A stretch of 64,000 nucleotides of DNA, from the NCBI RefSeq assembly GCF_000233455.1, contig NZ_JH376421.1:1-64000 (forward strand). The letters are read 5' to 3'. This DNA comes from [Clostridium] citroniae WAL-17108. Its GTDB lineage: Bacteria > Bacillota > Clostridia > Lachnospirales > Lachnospiraceae. Of this stretch, positions 47,569 through 55,791 are shown in pieces. Position 1 is the first letter of the stretch. Each line of letters starts with the position of its first letter. Below the pieces are notes generated by a model. That model worked only from the letters and a program-made list of their open reading frames with translations. It was not told the DNA's origin and made no database searches. The translations under genes were made by a program, and so were the position numbers.

Positions 47569-48450
47569 TTATTTCTTTTTAATCTTTGTCTTTGAATCCA
47601 GGGCGTCCCTGATGCCGTCCCCTACAAAATTGATGCTGGTAACCGTAAGCACCAGCAAAATGCCCGGCGGCACCCAGAGCCACGGCCTGGATGAAAGCAC
47701 GGTGATGGACTGCGCCGCGTACAGGATATTTCCCCAGGAAGCCTGGGGCGGCTGAACGCCCATGCCCAGGAAGCTGAGTGCGGATTCCTGGATAATGGCC
47801 TGGGCGGTACGGAACGTAAAGTTGATCAATATGGGGGCAAACGCATTGGGCACCACATATTTCATCAAAAGGGGCAGGTCCTTGGTCCCCACGGCCTTTG
47901 CAGATTCCACGTACTCCTTTTCCCTGACCGACAATACATTGCCGTAGATCAGCTTGGCAAAGTCCGTCCATCCCAGCACGCCGATCACCAGCGTAACGGT
48001 CCAGACAGAGGGTCCGATCACGGCAACCAATACCAGCACCAGTATCATGGATGGGAATGACATGAAAATGTCCGCGGCCCTCATGACAATGGTTTCCCAT
48101 ATCCCCTTGTAATAACCGGCGATCAGCCCCAGGGGGACGCCGATGCAAAGGCTTATGATGGCGGAAAGCAGACCCACCAGAAGGGATACGCGGCCGCCGT
48201 ACACCAGCCTTGCGAACACATCCCTTCCCGTGTCATCTGTTCCCAGTAAATGGCCGGGACCGGGCTTTGCGCTGAAGGCCAGTATATCCGATGTGTATGG
48301 ATCCAGCTTCAGGATGATGGGAAGAAATACCACCAGGAATACTTCCAATGCAATAATTGCAACGCCGATCATGGCCAGCTTGTGGGCCGTGAACTTTTTC
48401 AGCACGTCCCGATAATATGAGTCCTTTTTTATGACGATTGTCTCTGACAT
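47569..48450 (-). CDS. Peptide ABC transporter permease (OppC/DppC)
   Basis: 293 residues. OppC_N segment, six spans and EAA loop GWTDFAKLIYGNVLSVRE (in part). The start at 48450 follows AAAGGAGG; a longer frame start at 48528 would overlap the preceding permease region without a site. Confidence 0.9.
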   Translation of the reverse strand: MSETIVIKKDSYYRDVLKKFTAHKLAMIGVAIIALEVFLVVFLPIILKLDPYTSDILAFSAKPGPGHLLGTDDTGRDVFARLVYGGRVSLLVGLLSAIISLCIGVPLGLIAGYYKGIWETIVMRAADIFMSFPSMILVLVLVAVIGPSVWTVTLVIGVLGWTDFAKLIYGNVLSVREKEYVESAKAVGTKDLPLLMKYVVPNAFAPILINFTFRTAQAIIQESALSFLGMGVQPPQASWGNILYAAQSITVLSSRPWLWVPPGILLVLTVTSINFVGDGIRDALDSKTKIKKK

Positions 48451-48543
48451 CCTCTTACCTCCTTTGTTACAGCTGTTCTCCGGCCGTTTATGTACAATAC
48501 ATGCGGCCCACCTGGTGAGGTTGTCCACGAACCAGTGAGGCGG

Positions 48544-49497
48544 CTAACGGCTCTCCCTTATCTTTGGGTCAAGCAGACTGTAAGCAATATCCGTAAGGAC
48601 ATTGCCCACCAGAACGGCTGCTGCAATTACTACGGTGATCCCCATTATCATGGGGTAATCTCTTGCATTAATGGACTGGACCATAAGGCTTCCCAGCCCC
48701 GGCCAGCTGAATACCTGCTCCGCCACCACAGCGCCTCCGAACATAAACGGAATCATGGTGCTGAGAACAGTTACCACAGGGATCAGAGCGTTCCTGAGGC
48801 CATGGACAATGACAACCCTTGGTTCTACAAGGCCTTTGGCCCTGGCTGTCCTGATATAGTCTTCGCTGAACACTTCCATCATGCTGCCCCGGGTCTGCCT
48901 CAGTATGCTGCCTATATTAAATATGGTCAGAACCAGACAGGGCAGGATCAGATGGTTGACTGCCGAGCCGACCGTATGTACCCCGGCATCGTACATTCCT
49001 CCCATGGGCAGTACCCGAAGCTTGACTGCAAACAGATAGATCATCACTAGACCTGTAAAAAAGGTAGGGGTGGATGCCCCTACAAATGCAAATCCGGATG
49101 AGGCGTAATCCCATGCGGAATAGGGCTTATACGCTGACATGATGCCAAGGGGCACTGCGATCAGAACTGATAGCGCAGTAGATGACAGTGTAAGTATCAG
49201 TGTGGGTCCCAATTTTTCCAGTACCTGTCCCAGTACAGGAAGGCTGTTCCGGTATGAGATCCCCAGATTTCCCTGGAGCATGGCTCCAAGCCACCGGAAA
49301 TACTGTATGATCGCCGGGTCATTTAACCCCATCTGTGTTTTCAGCGCTTCCATACTCTCCTTGGTTGCCATGGGATCTGCCATGAGCATCTCCAGGGGAC
49401 TTCCGGGAGCCATTGCCGAAATCAGATATACAAGAACAGTTATTCCGAAAAAGGTGGGAATCGCTACCAACAGACGTTTTACAATGTACTTAAACAT
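48544..49497 (-). CDS. Peptide ABC transporter permease (OppB/DppB)
   Basis: 317 residues, six spans. Opening MFKYIVKRLLVAIPTFFGIT and EAA loop VFSEDYIRTARAKGLVEPRV (in part) are typical. First gene of the operon OppB-OppC-SBP-OppD-OppF-M20 peptidase-GntR. Its promoter carries a palindrome that overlaps the -10. Confidence 0.9.
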   Translation of the reverse strand: MFKYIVKRLLVAIPTFFGITVLVYLISAMAPGSPLEMLMADPMATKESMEALKTQMGLNDPAIIQYFRWLGAMLQGNLGISYRNSLPVLGQVLEKLGPTLILTLSSTALSVLIAVPLGIMSAYKPYSAWDYASSGFAFVGASTPTFFTGLVMIYLFAVKLRVLPMGGMYDAGVHTVGSAVNHLILPCLVLTIFNIGSILRQTRGSMMEVFSEDYIRTARAKGLVEPRVVIVHGLRNALIPVVTVLSTMIPFMFGGAVVAEQVFSWPGLGSLMVQSINARDYPMIMGITVVIAAAVLVGNVLTDIAYSLLDPKIRESR

Positions 49498-49543
49498 GTT
49501 GTTTATCGACCTCCGTATTTCCGTGATACTTCTTAATGGGTAG

Positions 49544-49784
49544 CTGCGTGCCTGAACACTAAGAATATCATTGTTATATCACTGATAATATCAGATATAA
49601 CGTAAATGTCAACCTTACGAACTGTTTTTTAATTATTTTTGTTTAATATGCACACTTTTTTTCTTTTTTATTGGCATAATCGACAAAAATATATTTAAGT
49701 CTTTGAAAGTATTGACTAGATTACATTTGCATGTTTAAATAAATAACAGTTATTTCTGCGTGCCTGGATAAAATCGGAATATCA
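49544..49784. repeat. Imperfect direct repeats in the divergent region
   Basis: CTGCGTGCCTG at 49544-49554 recurs at 49756-49766, and each copy is followed 8-10 nt later by GAATATCA. The units of 27 and 29 bp are 212 bp apart and lie near the two opposing gene starts. Confidence 0.5.
49573..49612 (-). promoter_or_regulatory. Promoter with overlapping operator for the second peptide operon
   Basis: Minus strand: TTGACA (49612-49607), a 16-bp spacer, TATTAT (49590-49585). A palindromic block spans 49573-49601 (arms GTTATATC/GATATAAC) and contains TATCACTGATA at 49577-49587, overlapping the -10 and start site. The same 11-bp palindrome overlaps the -10 of the URO-D-like gene at 53.0 kb. Confidence 0.65.
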
Positions 49785-49815
49785 AAAACTGATTTTATTG
49801 AAGGAGGATTTTAAG

Positions 49816-50313
49816 ATGTCTGTTAAACACAACGAACCTAAATTTACCGATCCCGCAACCATGGCCTGCCGCGGTGCCGTGGAGCACAGAGCCACATGGA
49901 TGGCACTTCTCTATGAACAGGCTAAGGAGCAGGGCGCTGACGCTGAGAAGATGTGCCGCGAAGCCATCCGCAAGTGCGGCCATATCCATGGCGACAACAT
50001 GTATAAGCCCCTTTGTGAGGACCCGGACAGCGCCGCTGATTTTGGCAGGGCATTCTTTAGCGGACAGGGCGCAAAAAACATGGAGATCGATGTGCTCGAG
50101 TCCTCCCATGACAGCCTGGTGGCAGAATTCCGCCAGTGTCCCCTTGTTCAGGCCTGGGAAAAACTAGGCTATAAGGGCAAGGAACTGGAACTGCTGTGCG
50201 ATATGGCCATGGACGGGGACCGCGGTATTGCCGACCAGATGGGGCTGACACTGGATATCACAAAGACCATTGCTGCCGGAGACGGATGCTGCCACCTGCA
50301 TTTCCATAAATAA
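49816..50313 (+). CDS. L-2-amino-thiazoline-4-carboxylic acid hydrolase family protein
   Basis: 165 residues. It fits the ATC hydrolase family (PF14196) through the His/Cys-rich KCGHIHGDNM segment, the QCPLVQAWEKLG motif and the LCDMAMDGDRGIADQMG region (in part). The named activity opens the thiazoline ring on the route to L-cysteine in Pseudomonas, but gut-clostridial homologues have unproven functions. AAGGAGG precedes the ATG. It lies between a peptide importer and peptidase T, so the true substrate may be a modified amino acid released from peptides; this is inference. Confidence 0.75.
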   Translation: MSVKHNEPKFTDPATMACRGAVEHRATWMALLYEQAKEQGADAEKMCREAIRKCGHIHGDNMYKPLCEDPDSAADFGRAFFSGQGAKNMEIDVLESSHDSLVAEFRQCPLVQAWEKLGYKGKELELLCDMAMDGDRGIADQMGLTLDITKTIAAGDGCCHLHFHK

Positions 50314-50508
50314 TTCGTATCAGTTCAAATACTTTACAGGGAACCTGCCACATGGCTCTCAGGCTGTCATTTTCATATGGCGGCCTTTTGTGATTCCGGG
50401 GAGTATCTGCATAATACCTCTGGTATTCCGGCATCATAACCTGTATAATATTTTGTAATATGAGCACCGGAGCCCGATCAGAGACTCCAACGCTTTAAGG
50501 AGGTCTAC

Positions 50509-51741
50509 ATGAATGTAAGAGGCAGAAATGTAAAAGACAGATTTCTCACCTATGTGGGGTTCGACACCCAGTCCGATATTGACAGCGGCAAGGTGCCTTC
50601 CACTCCCAAACAGCTGAAGCTGGCCGGTTATCTGGCGGATGAACTGAAGGAATTGGGAGTGGAGGATGCGGAAGTGGACCGGTACGGCTGCGTCTACGGG
50701 CACATACCGCCCTCCAGCGGCTGCGCCAAGCCTGGTCTGGCCCTGATCGCGCATATGGATACGGCCATGGATATGTCGGGAGCCAACATTAAGCCCCGTA
50801 TTGTGTCCGATTATGACGGAGGTGATATTGTACTGAATCAGGAGAAGAATATTGTCACCAGAGTCAGTGAATATCCTGTGCTTGAGCGCTTTGTGGGCCA
50901 GGACCTGATCGTCACGGACGGCACCACCCTTCTGGGCGCGGATGACAAGGCCGGTGTGGCGGAGATCATGACACTGGTGCAGTTTCTGGCAGAACATCCC
51001 CAGCATCCCCATCCCGGACTCAGCATCCTGTTTACCCCGGATGAGGAGATCGGCCGGGGAGCGGACCATGTGGATATAAAGAAGCTGGACGCTGCCTATG
51101 GATACACTGTGGACGGAGGGCTTCTGGGGGAATTTTCCTATGAAAATTTCAATGCTGCAAGCGCCTTTGTCACCGTGCATGGCGTCACGGCCCATACCGG
51201 GTATGCTAAAGGCGTGCTGAAAAACGCCATCCTCATAGCCATGGAATACCAGAGTCTGCTCCCCGCCTATGAGACGCCCGGGTGCACGGAGGGACGCGAG
51301 GGTTTCTACCACCTGGACCGTCTGGAGGGGTGCACGGAAACGGCCAAGATGAAATTCCTCATAAGGGACCACGATCATGGTAAATTTCTAAGGCGTCAGG
51401 AACTGATGGAAGAAGCCTGCAGGTATCTGAATAATAAATACGGCCAGGGCACTGTGGAAATCCAGATCCAGGAAAGCTATCTGAACATGTATGAAAAGGT
51501 GAAGGACCATAAGGAACTGATCAGCCATGTATTTGAGGCCATGGAAAAGGCCCAGGTCACCCCCATTGTGGATCCTATCCGCGGCGGAACCGATGGCTCC
51601 CGCCTGTCCTACATGGGCCTGCCCTGCCCCAACCTTTGCACCGGGGGCCAGAACGGCCATGGACGCCATGAATTTGTGTCTGTCCAATCCATGGAAAAAG
51701 TGGTTGAGATCCTCAAATATTTGGTGGAACTGTATGCGTAG
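50509..51741 (+). CDS. pepT: Peptidase T (tripeptide aminopeptidase)
   Basis: 410 residues. M20B family with metal-site motifs ALIAHMDTAMD, LLGADDKAG, the EE pair in DEEIGRGADHVD and a late IRGGTDGSRLS segment. Cytoplasmic, removes the N-terminal residue of tripeptides. AAGGAGG precedes the ATG. It is 195 bp after the ATC-hydrolase-like gene and next to the peptide import operon, a sensible functional neighbour. Confidence 0.92.
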   Translation: MNVRGRNVKDRFLTYVGFDTQSDIDSGKVPSTPKQLKLAGYLADELKELGVEDAEVDRYGCVYGHIPPSSGCAKPGLALIAHMDTAMDMSGANIKPRIVSDYDGGDIVLNQEKNIVTRVSEYPVLERFVGQDLIVTDGTTLLGADDKAGVAEIMTLVQFLAEHPQHPHPGLSILFTPDEEIGRGADHVDIKKLDAAYGYTVDGGLLGEFSYENFNAASAFVTVHGVTAHTGYAKGVLKNAILIAMEYQSLLPAYETPGCTEGREGFYHLDRLEGCTETAKMKFLIRDHDHGKFLRRQELMEEACRYLNNKYGQGTVEIQIQESYLNMYEKVKDHKELISHVFEAMEKAQVTPIVDPIRGGTDGSRLSYMGLPCPNLCTGGQNGHGRHEFVSVQSMEKVVEILKYLVELYA

Positions 51742-51850
51742 ATGTGGTATAACCGCAGTTTTAAGGCAACCAAAGGAAGATAAACCCATAGGATCAGCGA
51801 CTGATAAGTATATAATAAGTATTCAATCGTATTCAATAAGTATACAATAA

Positions 51851-51900
51851 GGAGACCGGACACCCCGGTGTATATCACCCGGTGCCCAGCCTCTTTTTTT
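51851..51900 (+). terminator. Terminator of pepT
   Basis: An imperfect GC-rich hairpin (arms in 51852-51870 and 51876-51893) followed by a seven-T tract at 51894-51900, about 110 bp after the pepT stop. Confidence 0.65.
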
Positions 51901-51915
51901 GTTAGAGAACCCTGT

Positions 51916-51950
51916 CCTCTGCAGACAAGGACACACCCTGTCCACTAAGG
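51916..51950. repeat. Degenerate copy of the 7.2-kb palindromic repeat
   Basis: CCTCTGCAGACAAGG, then ACACAC, then CCTGTCCACTAAGG. This parallels the element at 7176-7223 in order and sequence (GACAAGG, ACACAC, TGTCCACT, AGG) but has a shortened loop and diverged stem. Confidence 0.45.
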
Positions 51951-51973
51951 ATATATACAGAAAACGTTAATGC

Positions 51974-52942
51974 TCAACAGCTTCGGGCCGTTTTCACAGC
52001 CTGTTTTACCTTCTCCAGATCCTGCTCTGTGGCAAGGGTACAGTCTGCTCCCAGGATCAGGCCCTTTCTGCCAAAGTCAGCGATCACTCTCTTCACCTCT
52101 TCCTCCACCTGCTCATGAGTGCCGTCCACCAGCACTCCGTGGCGGTTGGGAAGTCCGCCCATCAAGGTCTTACCCCCGAACAGTTCCCTTCCCTCTTCCA
52201 TATCATAGGGAACCTCAAACACGCCCCAGTTCACAACATCCGCATATGGCGCATAGCAGCGGTATCTTTCCATATTAAGTCCATCCTTGCAGATATGGAG
52301 GAAACAATAACCGCCCGCATCTTTAATGGCTTTCATGATCCTGAGATCAAAGGGCTTGATCCATTTTTCAAATTCCTCATCTGTAAAAAAGCATGTTTCA
52401 CCGCCCAGAGAAGCAAAGTAAACGGAATCCAGCCCTGCTTCTATGTAGCTTTTAGCCAGATCACAGAGCACGTCCGTGATCCGCTCCATGGCGGATAACA
52501 TCTTTTTCTCATCCCAGCGCAAAAAATCCACCTGCATCTGCCTAGCCGCAAAATAATTCACCCCGGCCTGCTCAATGGGGTGGATGCCGGACGCGCAGAT
52601 ACCATGAAGGGTTCCCATGGTAAATACATCCTTTCCGCAGCCGGCCAGGATCTCCCGTGTCACCTCCATCTGGTGTTCCATGAACTCATCATTCATAGTC
52701 ATCTTTGGGATCAGCCTGTCATAGTCATCCGGGGTATGGATGGTGCCAAAGGCGGGAATCAGGTTTTCATTCATTATTTTACAGATATCCCCATCTGTCT
52801 CACGGAAAAAATCCAGATGTGCTTTTACAGCAGCCTCTCCTCTTTTCTTGTCCTCCGGAAAGTGAAGGGAAAAACCGGAAGGGATCCCATCCACCTCCTT
52901 TTGCTGAATCGCTGCTATCACCCGTTCTTTCTTTGTCATCAT
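51974..52942 (-). CDS. Uroporphyrinogen decarboxylase-family protein, MtaA/CmuA-like methyltransferase type
   Basis: 322 residues, URO-D fold. It has the zinc ligand set of corrinoid:thiol methyltransferases: H216 and C218 in LHICKDG and C301 in GADC, which haem-pathway UroD lacks. Such proteins move methyl groups between a corrinoid protein and a thiol such as CoM or a pterin. No corrinoid protein or partner methyltransferase is in the window, so the substrate is unknown. ATG at 52942 or 52939, both after GGAG. Confidence 0.75.
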   Translation of the reverse strand: MMTKKERVIAAIQQKEVDGIPSGFSLHFPEDKKRGEAAVKAHLDFFRETDGDICKIMNENLIPAFGTIHTPDDYDRLIPKMTMNDEFMEHQMEVTREILAGCGKDVFTMGTLHGICASGIHPIEQAGVNYFAARQMQVDFLRWDEKKMLSAMERITDVLCDLAKSYIEAGLDSVYFASLGGETCFFTDEEFEKWIKPFDLRIMKAIKDAGGYCFLHICKDGLNMERYRCYAPYADVVNWGVFEVPYDMEEGRELFGGKTLMGGLPNRHGVLVDGTHEQVEEEVKRVIADFGRKGLILGADCTLATEQDLEKVKQAVKTARSC

Positions 52943-53247
52943 ACAATCTCCTTTTCATTTTTTATCTGTATTCTTCCATTAATATTAGCTTTAATATATC
53001 ACTGATATTATTAACCAGCAAGAGTTTTACATAAATTCTACATTTCATACATATTTCGCATTATTTTTTATATAATATGCACAAATTCCATTTTCTCCAG
53101 AGGAAACTGTCTTCCTTTTAGCGATCCCGGAAGCATGTTACAGGTGCATTCATTTACAAATCTGAAGAATCCTGTATAATAGCATATAAGCAAGGCGCCT
53201 GCTGGCACCGGAAATAATGAGAAAGATATGCACGGGAGGAACATCAT
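52943..53247. other. Divergent intergenic region, URO-D-like gene / ureidoglycine aminohydrolase gene
   Basis: 305 bp, AT-rich, with a promoter and operator-like palindrome for the minus-strand gene (52993-53021). I could not settle on a plus-strand promoter. No gene seen. Confidence 0.55.
52993..53021 (-). promoter_or_regulatory. Promoter with operator-like palindrome for the URO-D-like gene
   Basis: Minus strand: TTGCTG (53021-53016), a 17-bp spacer, TATATT (52998-52993). TATCACTGATA at 52997-53007 overlaps the spacer and -10 and is identical to the palindrome in the second peptide operon promoter. Confidence 0.55.
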
Positions 53248-54036
53248 ATGAGTTATGTAAATCAAGTTACAGGGTACAGAGGGGATCTTTTGTCAAACCG
53301 GTCCATTGTCAAAAAAGATATGTATGCGCTGCTGGAGCCGGACGGGCTGGTAAAGAACACCATCCCCGGTTTTCAGGGATGTGAGATCACCATCCTGTCC
53401 TCCCCCAAACTGGGGGCTTCCTTCGTGGACTATCTTATGACAATAGACCCCCAGGGAAACAACAGGACGGGATTTGGCGGTGAGGGCGTGGAAACATTTC
53501 TCTATCTGTTTGAGGGTACGCTTAAGGTCTGGAATGAAGACGAGGAGGCAGTCATAACAAAGGGAGGATACATATTCTGTCCCGCCGGGAAACTGCTTTA
53601 TTTTGAGAACCCTGAAGGCAGGGCGCGGGCTTTCCTGTACAAAAGGAAATATCAGCAGCTGGGGGGCTGCTCAGCACACACGGTCATTGCCAATATCCAC
53701 GATGTGGACTGGGTAGAATATGAGGGGATGGCAGATGTACGTATGAAGGATTTCCTGCCGGCTTCAGACGATCCCGGCTTTGACATGAACTTCCATATCC
53801 TTTCCTTCCGCCCGGGTGCCTGCCACGGTTATGTGGAGACCCATGTCCAGGAACACGGGGCCTACATCTACTCCGGCCAGGGAATGTACAACCTGGATAA
53901 TGACTGGATCCCTGTAAAAAAAGGGGATTATATCTTTATGGGTGCCTATTGCCTTCAGGCCGCGTACGGGGTGGGAAGGGATGAGGAGTTTGCTTATATT
54001 TATTCAAAGGATTGTAATCGGGATGCGGTTCTGTGA
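53248..54036 (+). CDS. allE: (S)-ureidoglycine aminohydrolase
   Basis: 262 residues, bicupin, very close in layout to E. coli AllE. Features include the VTGYRGDLL opening, IVKKDMYALLEPDGLVKN (in part), GFGGEGVETFLY, the metal-binding ETHVQEHGAYI of the second cupin and the DNDWIPVKKGDYIFMGAY ending (in part). It converts (S)-ureidoglycine to (S)-ureidoglycolate and ammonia in allantoin breakdown, using Mn2+. GGGAGG precedes the ATG. No other allantoin gene is nearby. Confidence 0.9.
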   Translation: MSYVNQVTGYRGDLLSNRSIVKKDMYALLEPDGLVKNTIPGFQGCEITILSSPKLGASFVDYLMTIDPQGNNRTGFGGEGVETFLYLFEGTLKVWNEDEEAVITKGGYIFCPAGKLLYFENPEGRARAFLYKRKYQQLGGCSAHTVIANIHDVDWVEYEGMADVRMKDFLPASDDPGFDMNFHILSFRPGACHGYVETHVQEHGAYIYSGQGMYNLDNDWIPVKKGDYIFMGAYCLQAAYGVGRDEEFAYIYSKDCNRDAVL

Positions 54037-54072
54037 ATAGATGATCAAAGCATACCAGTAATTCAAATGTAA

Positions 54073-54101
54073 GGGTGCCGGAATGATTTAGGCACCCCTT
54101 T
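54073..54101 (+). terminator. Terminator of allE
   Basis: GGGTGCC (54073-54079) pairs with GGCACCC (54091-54097), followed by CTTTT. Confidence 0.7.
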
Positions 54102-54140
54102 TGGCACTTCCGGTTAGACTTTGATAAATAATCCAACCAC

Positions 54141-54175
54141 AAAAAAAGCCCCAGGGCCCACCGGCCTCGGGACTT
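54141..54175 (-). terminator. Terminator of the rpsF-ssb-rpsR operon
   Basis: GC-rich hairpin with arms at 54146-54158 and 54163-54175 (a few mismatches, some closable by G-U pairs), followed on the minus strand by a run of about seven U (54141-54147). It lies about 130 bp past the rpsR stop. Confidence 0.7.
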
Positions 54176-54302
54176 TTAATATACAATTATTGTAACTGTT
54201 CAGGAAATCCCATGTGAAAATGGGTGGAAAAACGGACTTATAAGCAAGCTTAACGCCCGCTTTGGCACCCATTTTCCCGCCGTCCTGATCTGTTACCAAT
54301 TA

Positions 54303-54572
54303 TTAATCACAGGTATAAGGCATAAGAGCGATGTGACGTGCGCGCTTGATCGCTACAGTCAGAGCTCTCTGATGCTTAGCACAGTTGCCGGTGATACGGC
54401 GGGGAAGGATCTTGCCTCTCTCGGATACGTATCTCTTTAACTTGTTAACATCCTTGTAATCAATTGTGCCGTTCTTATCGCCACAGAATACACATACTTT
54501 TTTTCTTCTGCGCATTCCGCCTGGTCTTCTCATCTTAGCGCCATCTGGTCTATCTGTTTTATTAAATGCCAT
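54303..54572 (-). CDS. rpsR: 30S ribosomal protein S18
   Basis: 89 residues. Diagnostic [19 protein letters not shown] (in part) with the CXXC form, and the [16 protein letters not shown] core. AAAGGAGG precedes the ATG. Third gene of the conserved rpsF-ssb-rpsR operon. Confidence 0.97.
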   Translation of the reverse strand: MAFNKTDRPDGAKMRRPGGMRRRKKVCVFCGDKNGTIDYKDVNKLKRYVSERGKILPRRITGNCAKHQRALTVAIKRARHIALMPYTCD

Positions 54573-54610
54573 TGGTGTTGTCCTCCTTTATTATTCAACC
54601 ATAGAACATT

Positions 54611-55069
54611 CTAGTTAAATGGAAGTCCTTCGTCCTCTACTCCATCCGGAATGTTCATAAACCCATCACCAATCGCACTGGTAGGAGCCGGTCTCTGAGA
54701 AGGAGCTGACTGCGTATAGCCGCCCATTTCAGAAGCTGCGCCCTTACTGTCTGCGAATTCCTGGTCATCAAGGATGACCTCGGTGGTGTATACTTTCTGA
54801 CCTTCCTTATTTACATAGCTACCTGTTTGAAGTCTGCCGGAAACAAGGACACGCATACCCTGACGGAAATACTTTTCTGCAAATTCTCCTGCGCGGTCAA
54901 ATGCCACACAGTTGATAAAATCTGCGGTCTGGTCTCCGCCTTCCTGGCCTCTGCGTCCTCTCCTGTCCACTGCAAGGGTGTACCTGGCAATCGCCATGGA
55001 GCGCTCTCCCTGTGAATACCTGATTTCCGGATCTCTTGTTAATCTTCCCATTAGGATAACTCTGTTCAT
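54611..55069 (-). CDS. ssb: Single-stranded DNA-binding protein
   Basis: 152 residues. N-terminal OB fold (MNRVILMGRLTRDPEIRYSQ, in part), a Gln/Pro/Ser-rich linker and the acidic tip ending DEGLPFN, which recruits partner proteins. Its position between rpsF and rpsR is the conserved bacterial arrangement, so this is the replicative SSB. Confidence 0.96.
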   Translation of the reverse strand: MNRVILMGRLTRDPEIRYSQGERSMAIARYTLAVDRRGRRGQEGGDQTADFINCVAFDRAGEFAEKYFRQGMRVLVSGRLQTGSYVNKEGQKVYTTEVILDDQEFADSKGAASEMGGYTQSAPSQRPAPTSAIGDGFMNIPDGVEDEGLPFN

Positions 55070-55117
55070 ACGGTCACTCTTCCTTTTTCTTTCCCGCTTA
55101 CACGGGCTGGGTATGTC

Positions 55118-55405
55118 TTATGCTTCTACTTTAACGCATAAGTATCTGATAACTGGTTCCATAATACGAATGTGTGCTTCTACTTCATTCGGGCATACAG
55201 AATCGGACTCAAACTGGATGAAGTAGTAGAAAGCTTCATGCATCTTCTGGATCTCATATGCAAGTCTCTTCTTTCCCCATTCATCTACATTGGTCACGGT
55301 GCCACCGAAACGTGTGATGTAACCTTTCACCTTTTCCAGTGCTGCTGCACGCTGATCGTCTTCAAGCTTCACATTCAGAACAACGGTTAATTCATACTTG
55401 TTCAT
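55118..55405 (-). CDS. rpsF: 30S ribosomal protein S6
   Basis: 95 residues with the S6 fold signatures (MNKYELTVVLN opening, WGKKRLAYEIQK). AAGGAGG precedes the ATG. S6 pairs with S18 in the 30S platform. First gene of the operon. Confidence 0.97.
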   Translation of the reverse strand: MNKYELTVVLNVKLEDDQRAAALEKVKGYITRFGGTVTNVDEWGKKRLAYEIQKMHEAFYYFIQFESDSVCPNEVEAHIRIMEPVIRYLCVKVEA

Positions 55406-55539
55406 CTTGCTTTACCTCCTTGTGGTCTCTGGCCCCTGCTTTCAGTAACAGGAGCAAGGATATGATATGTCACGGAGTATTATTTTATCAAATTCCCGGG
55501 ACAATTGCAAGATGTTTTTTAATATTTTTATAACTTTCA

Positions 55540-55755
55540 TCACTGCAGTTCCTGTGGATTCGCCCCTTTTTTGGTCAATCCCCTGGTATTCTTCTCCACC
55601 AGCCTGCGGGCCACCATGATCTGGTGTCCGCATCCCATGCATTTCAGCCGGAAGTCGGCTCCCACTCTAAGGATTTCCCATTCATTGCTGCCGCATGGAT
55701 GCGGTTTTTTCAGCTTTACCACATCACCCACTTCGTAATTCAGCTTTTCCATCAT
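55540..55755 (-). CDS. DUF951 domain protein
   Basis: 71 residues. Signature KKPHPCGSNEWEILRVGADFRLKC, shown in part, then CMGCGH: a small beta-barrel protein with conserved cysteines, common next to rpsF-ssb-rpsR in Firmicutes. Possibly nucleic-acid or metal binding; no function is established. GGAG 7 nt before the ATG. Confidence 0.88.
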   Translation of the reverse strand: MMEKLNYEVGDVVKLKKPHPCGSNEWEILRVGADFRLKCMGCGHQIMVARRLVEKNTRGLTKKGANPQELQ

Positions 55756-55791
55756 CTTATTACTCCACTTCTATATGTAAATACAGCCCCT

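Larger units (their letters stand above)
49498..49815. other. Divergent intergenic region, peptide operon / ATC hydrolase gene
   Basis: 318 bp, AT-rich. It holds the minus-strand promoter with an overlapping palindrome (49573-49612) and a pair of imperfect direct repeats (49544-49570, 49756-49784). A possible plus-strand -35 TTGACT lies at 49712-49717 with a poor -10. No gene seen. Confidence 0.6.
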
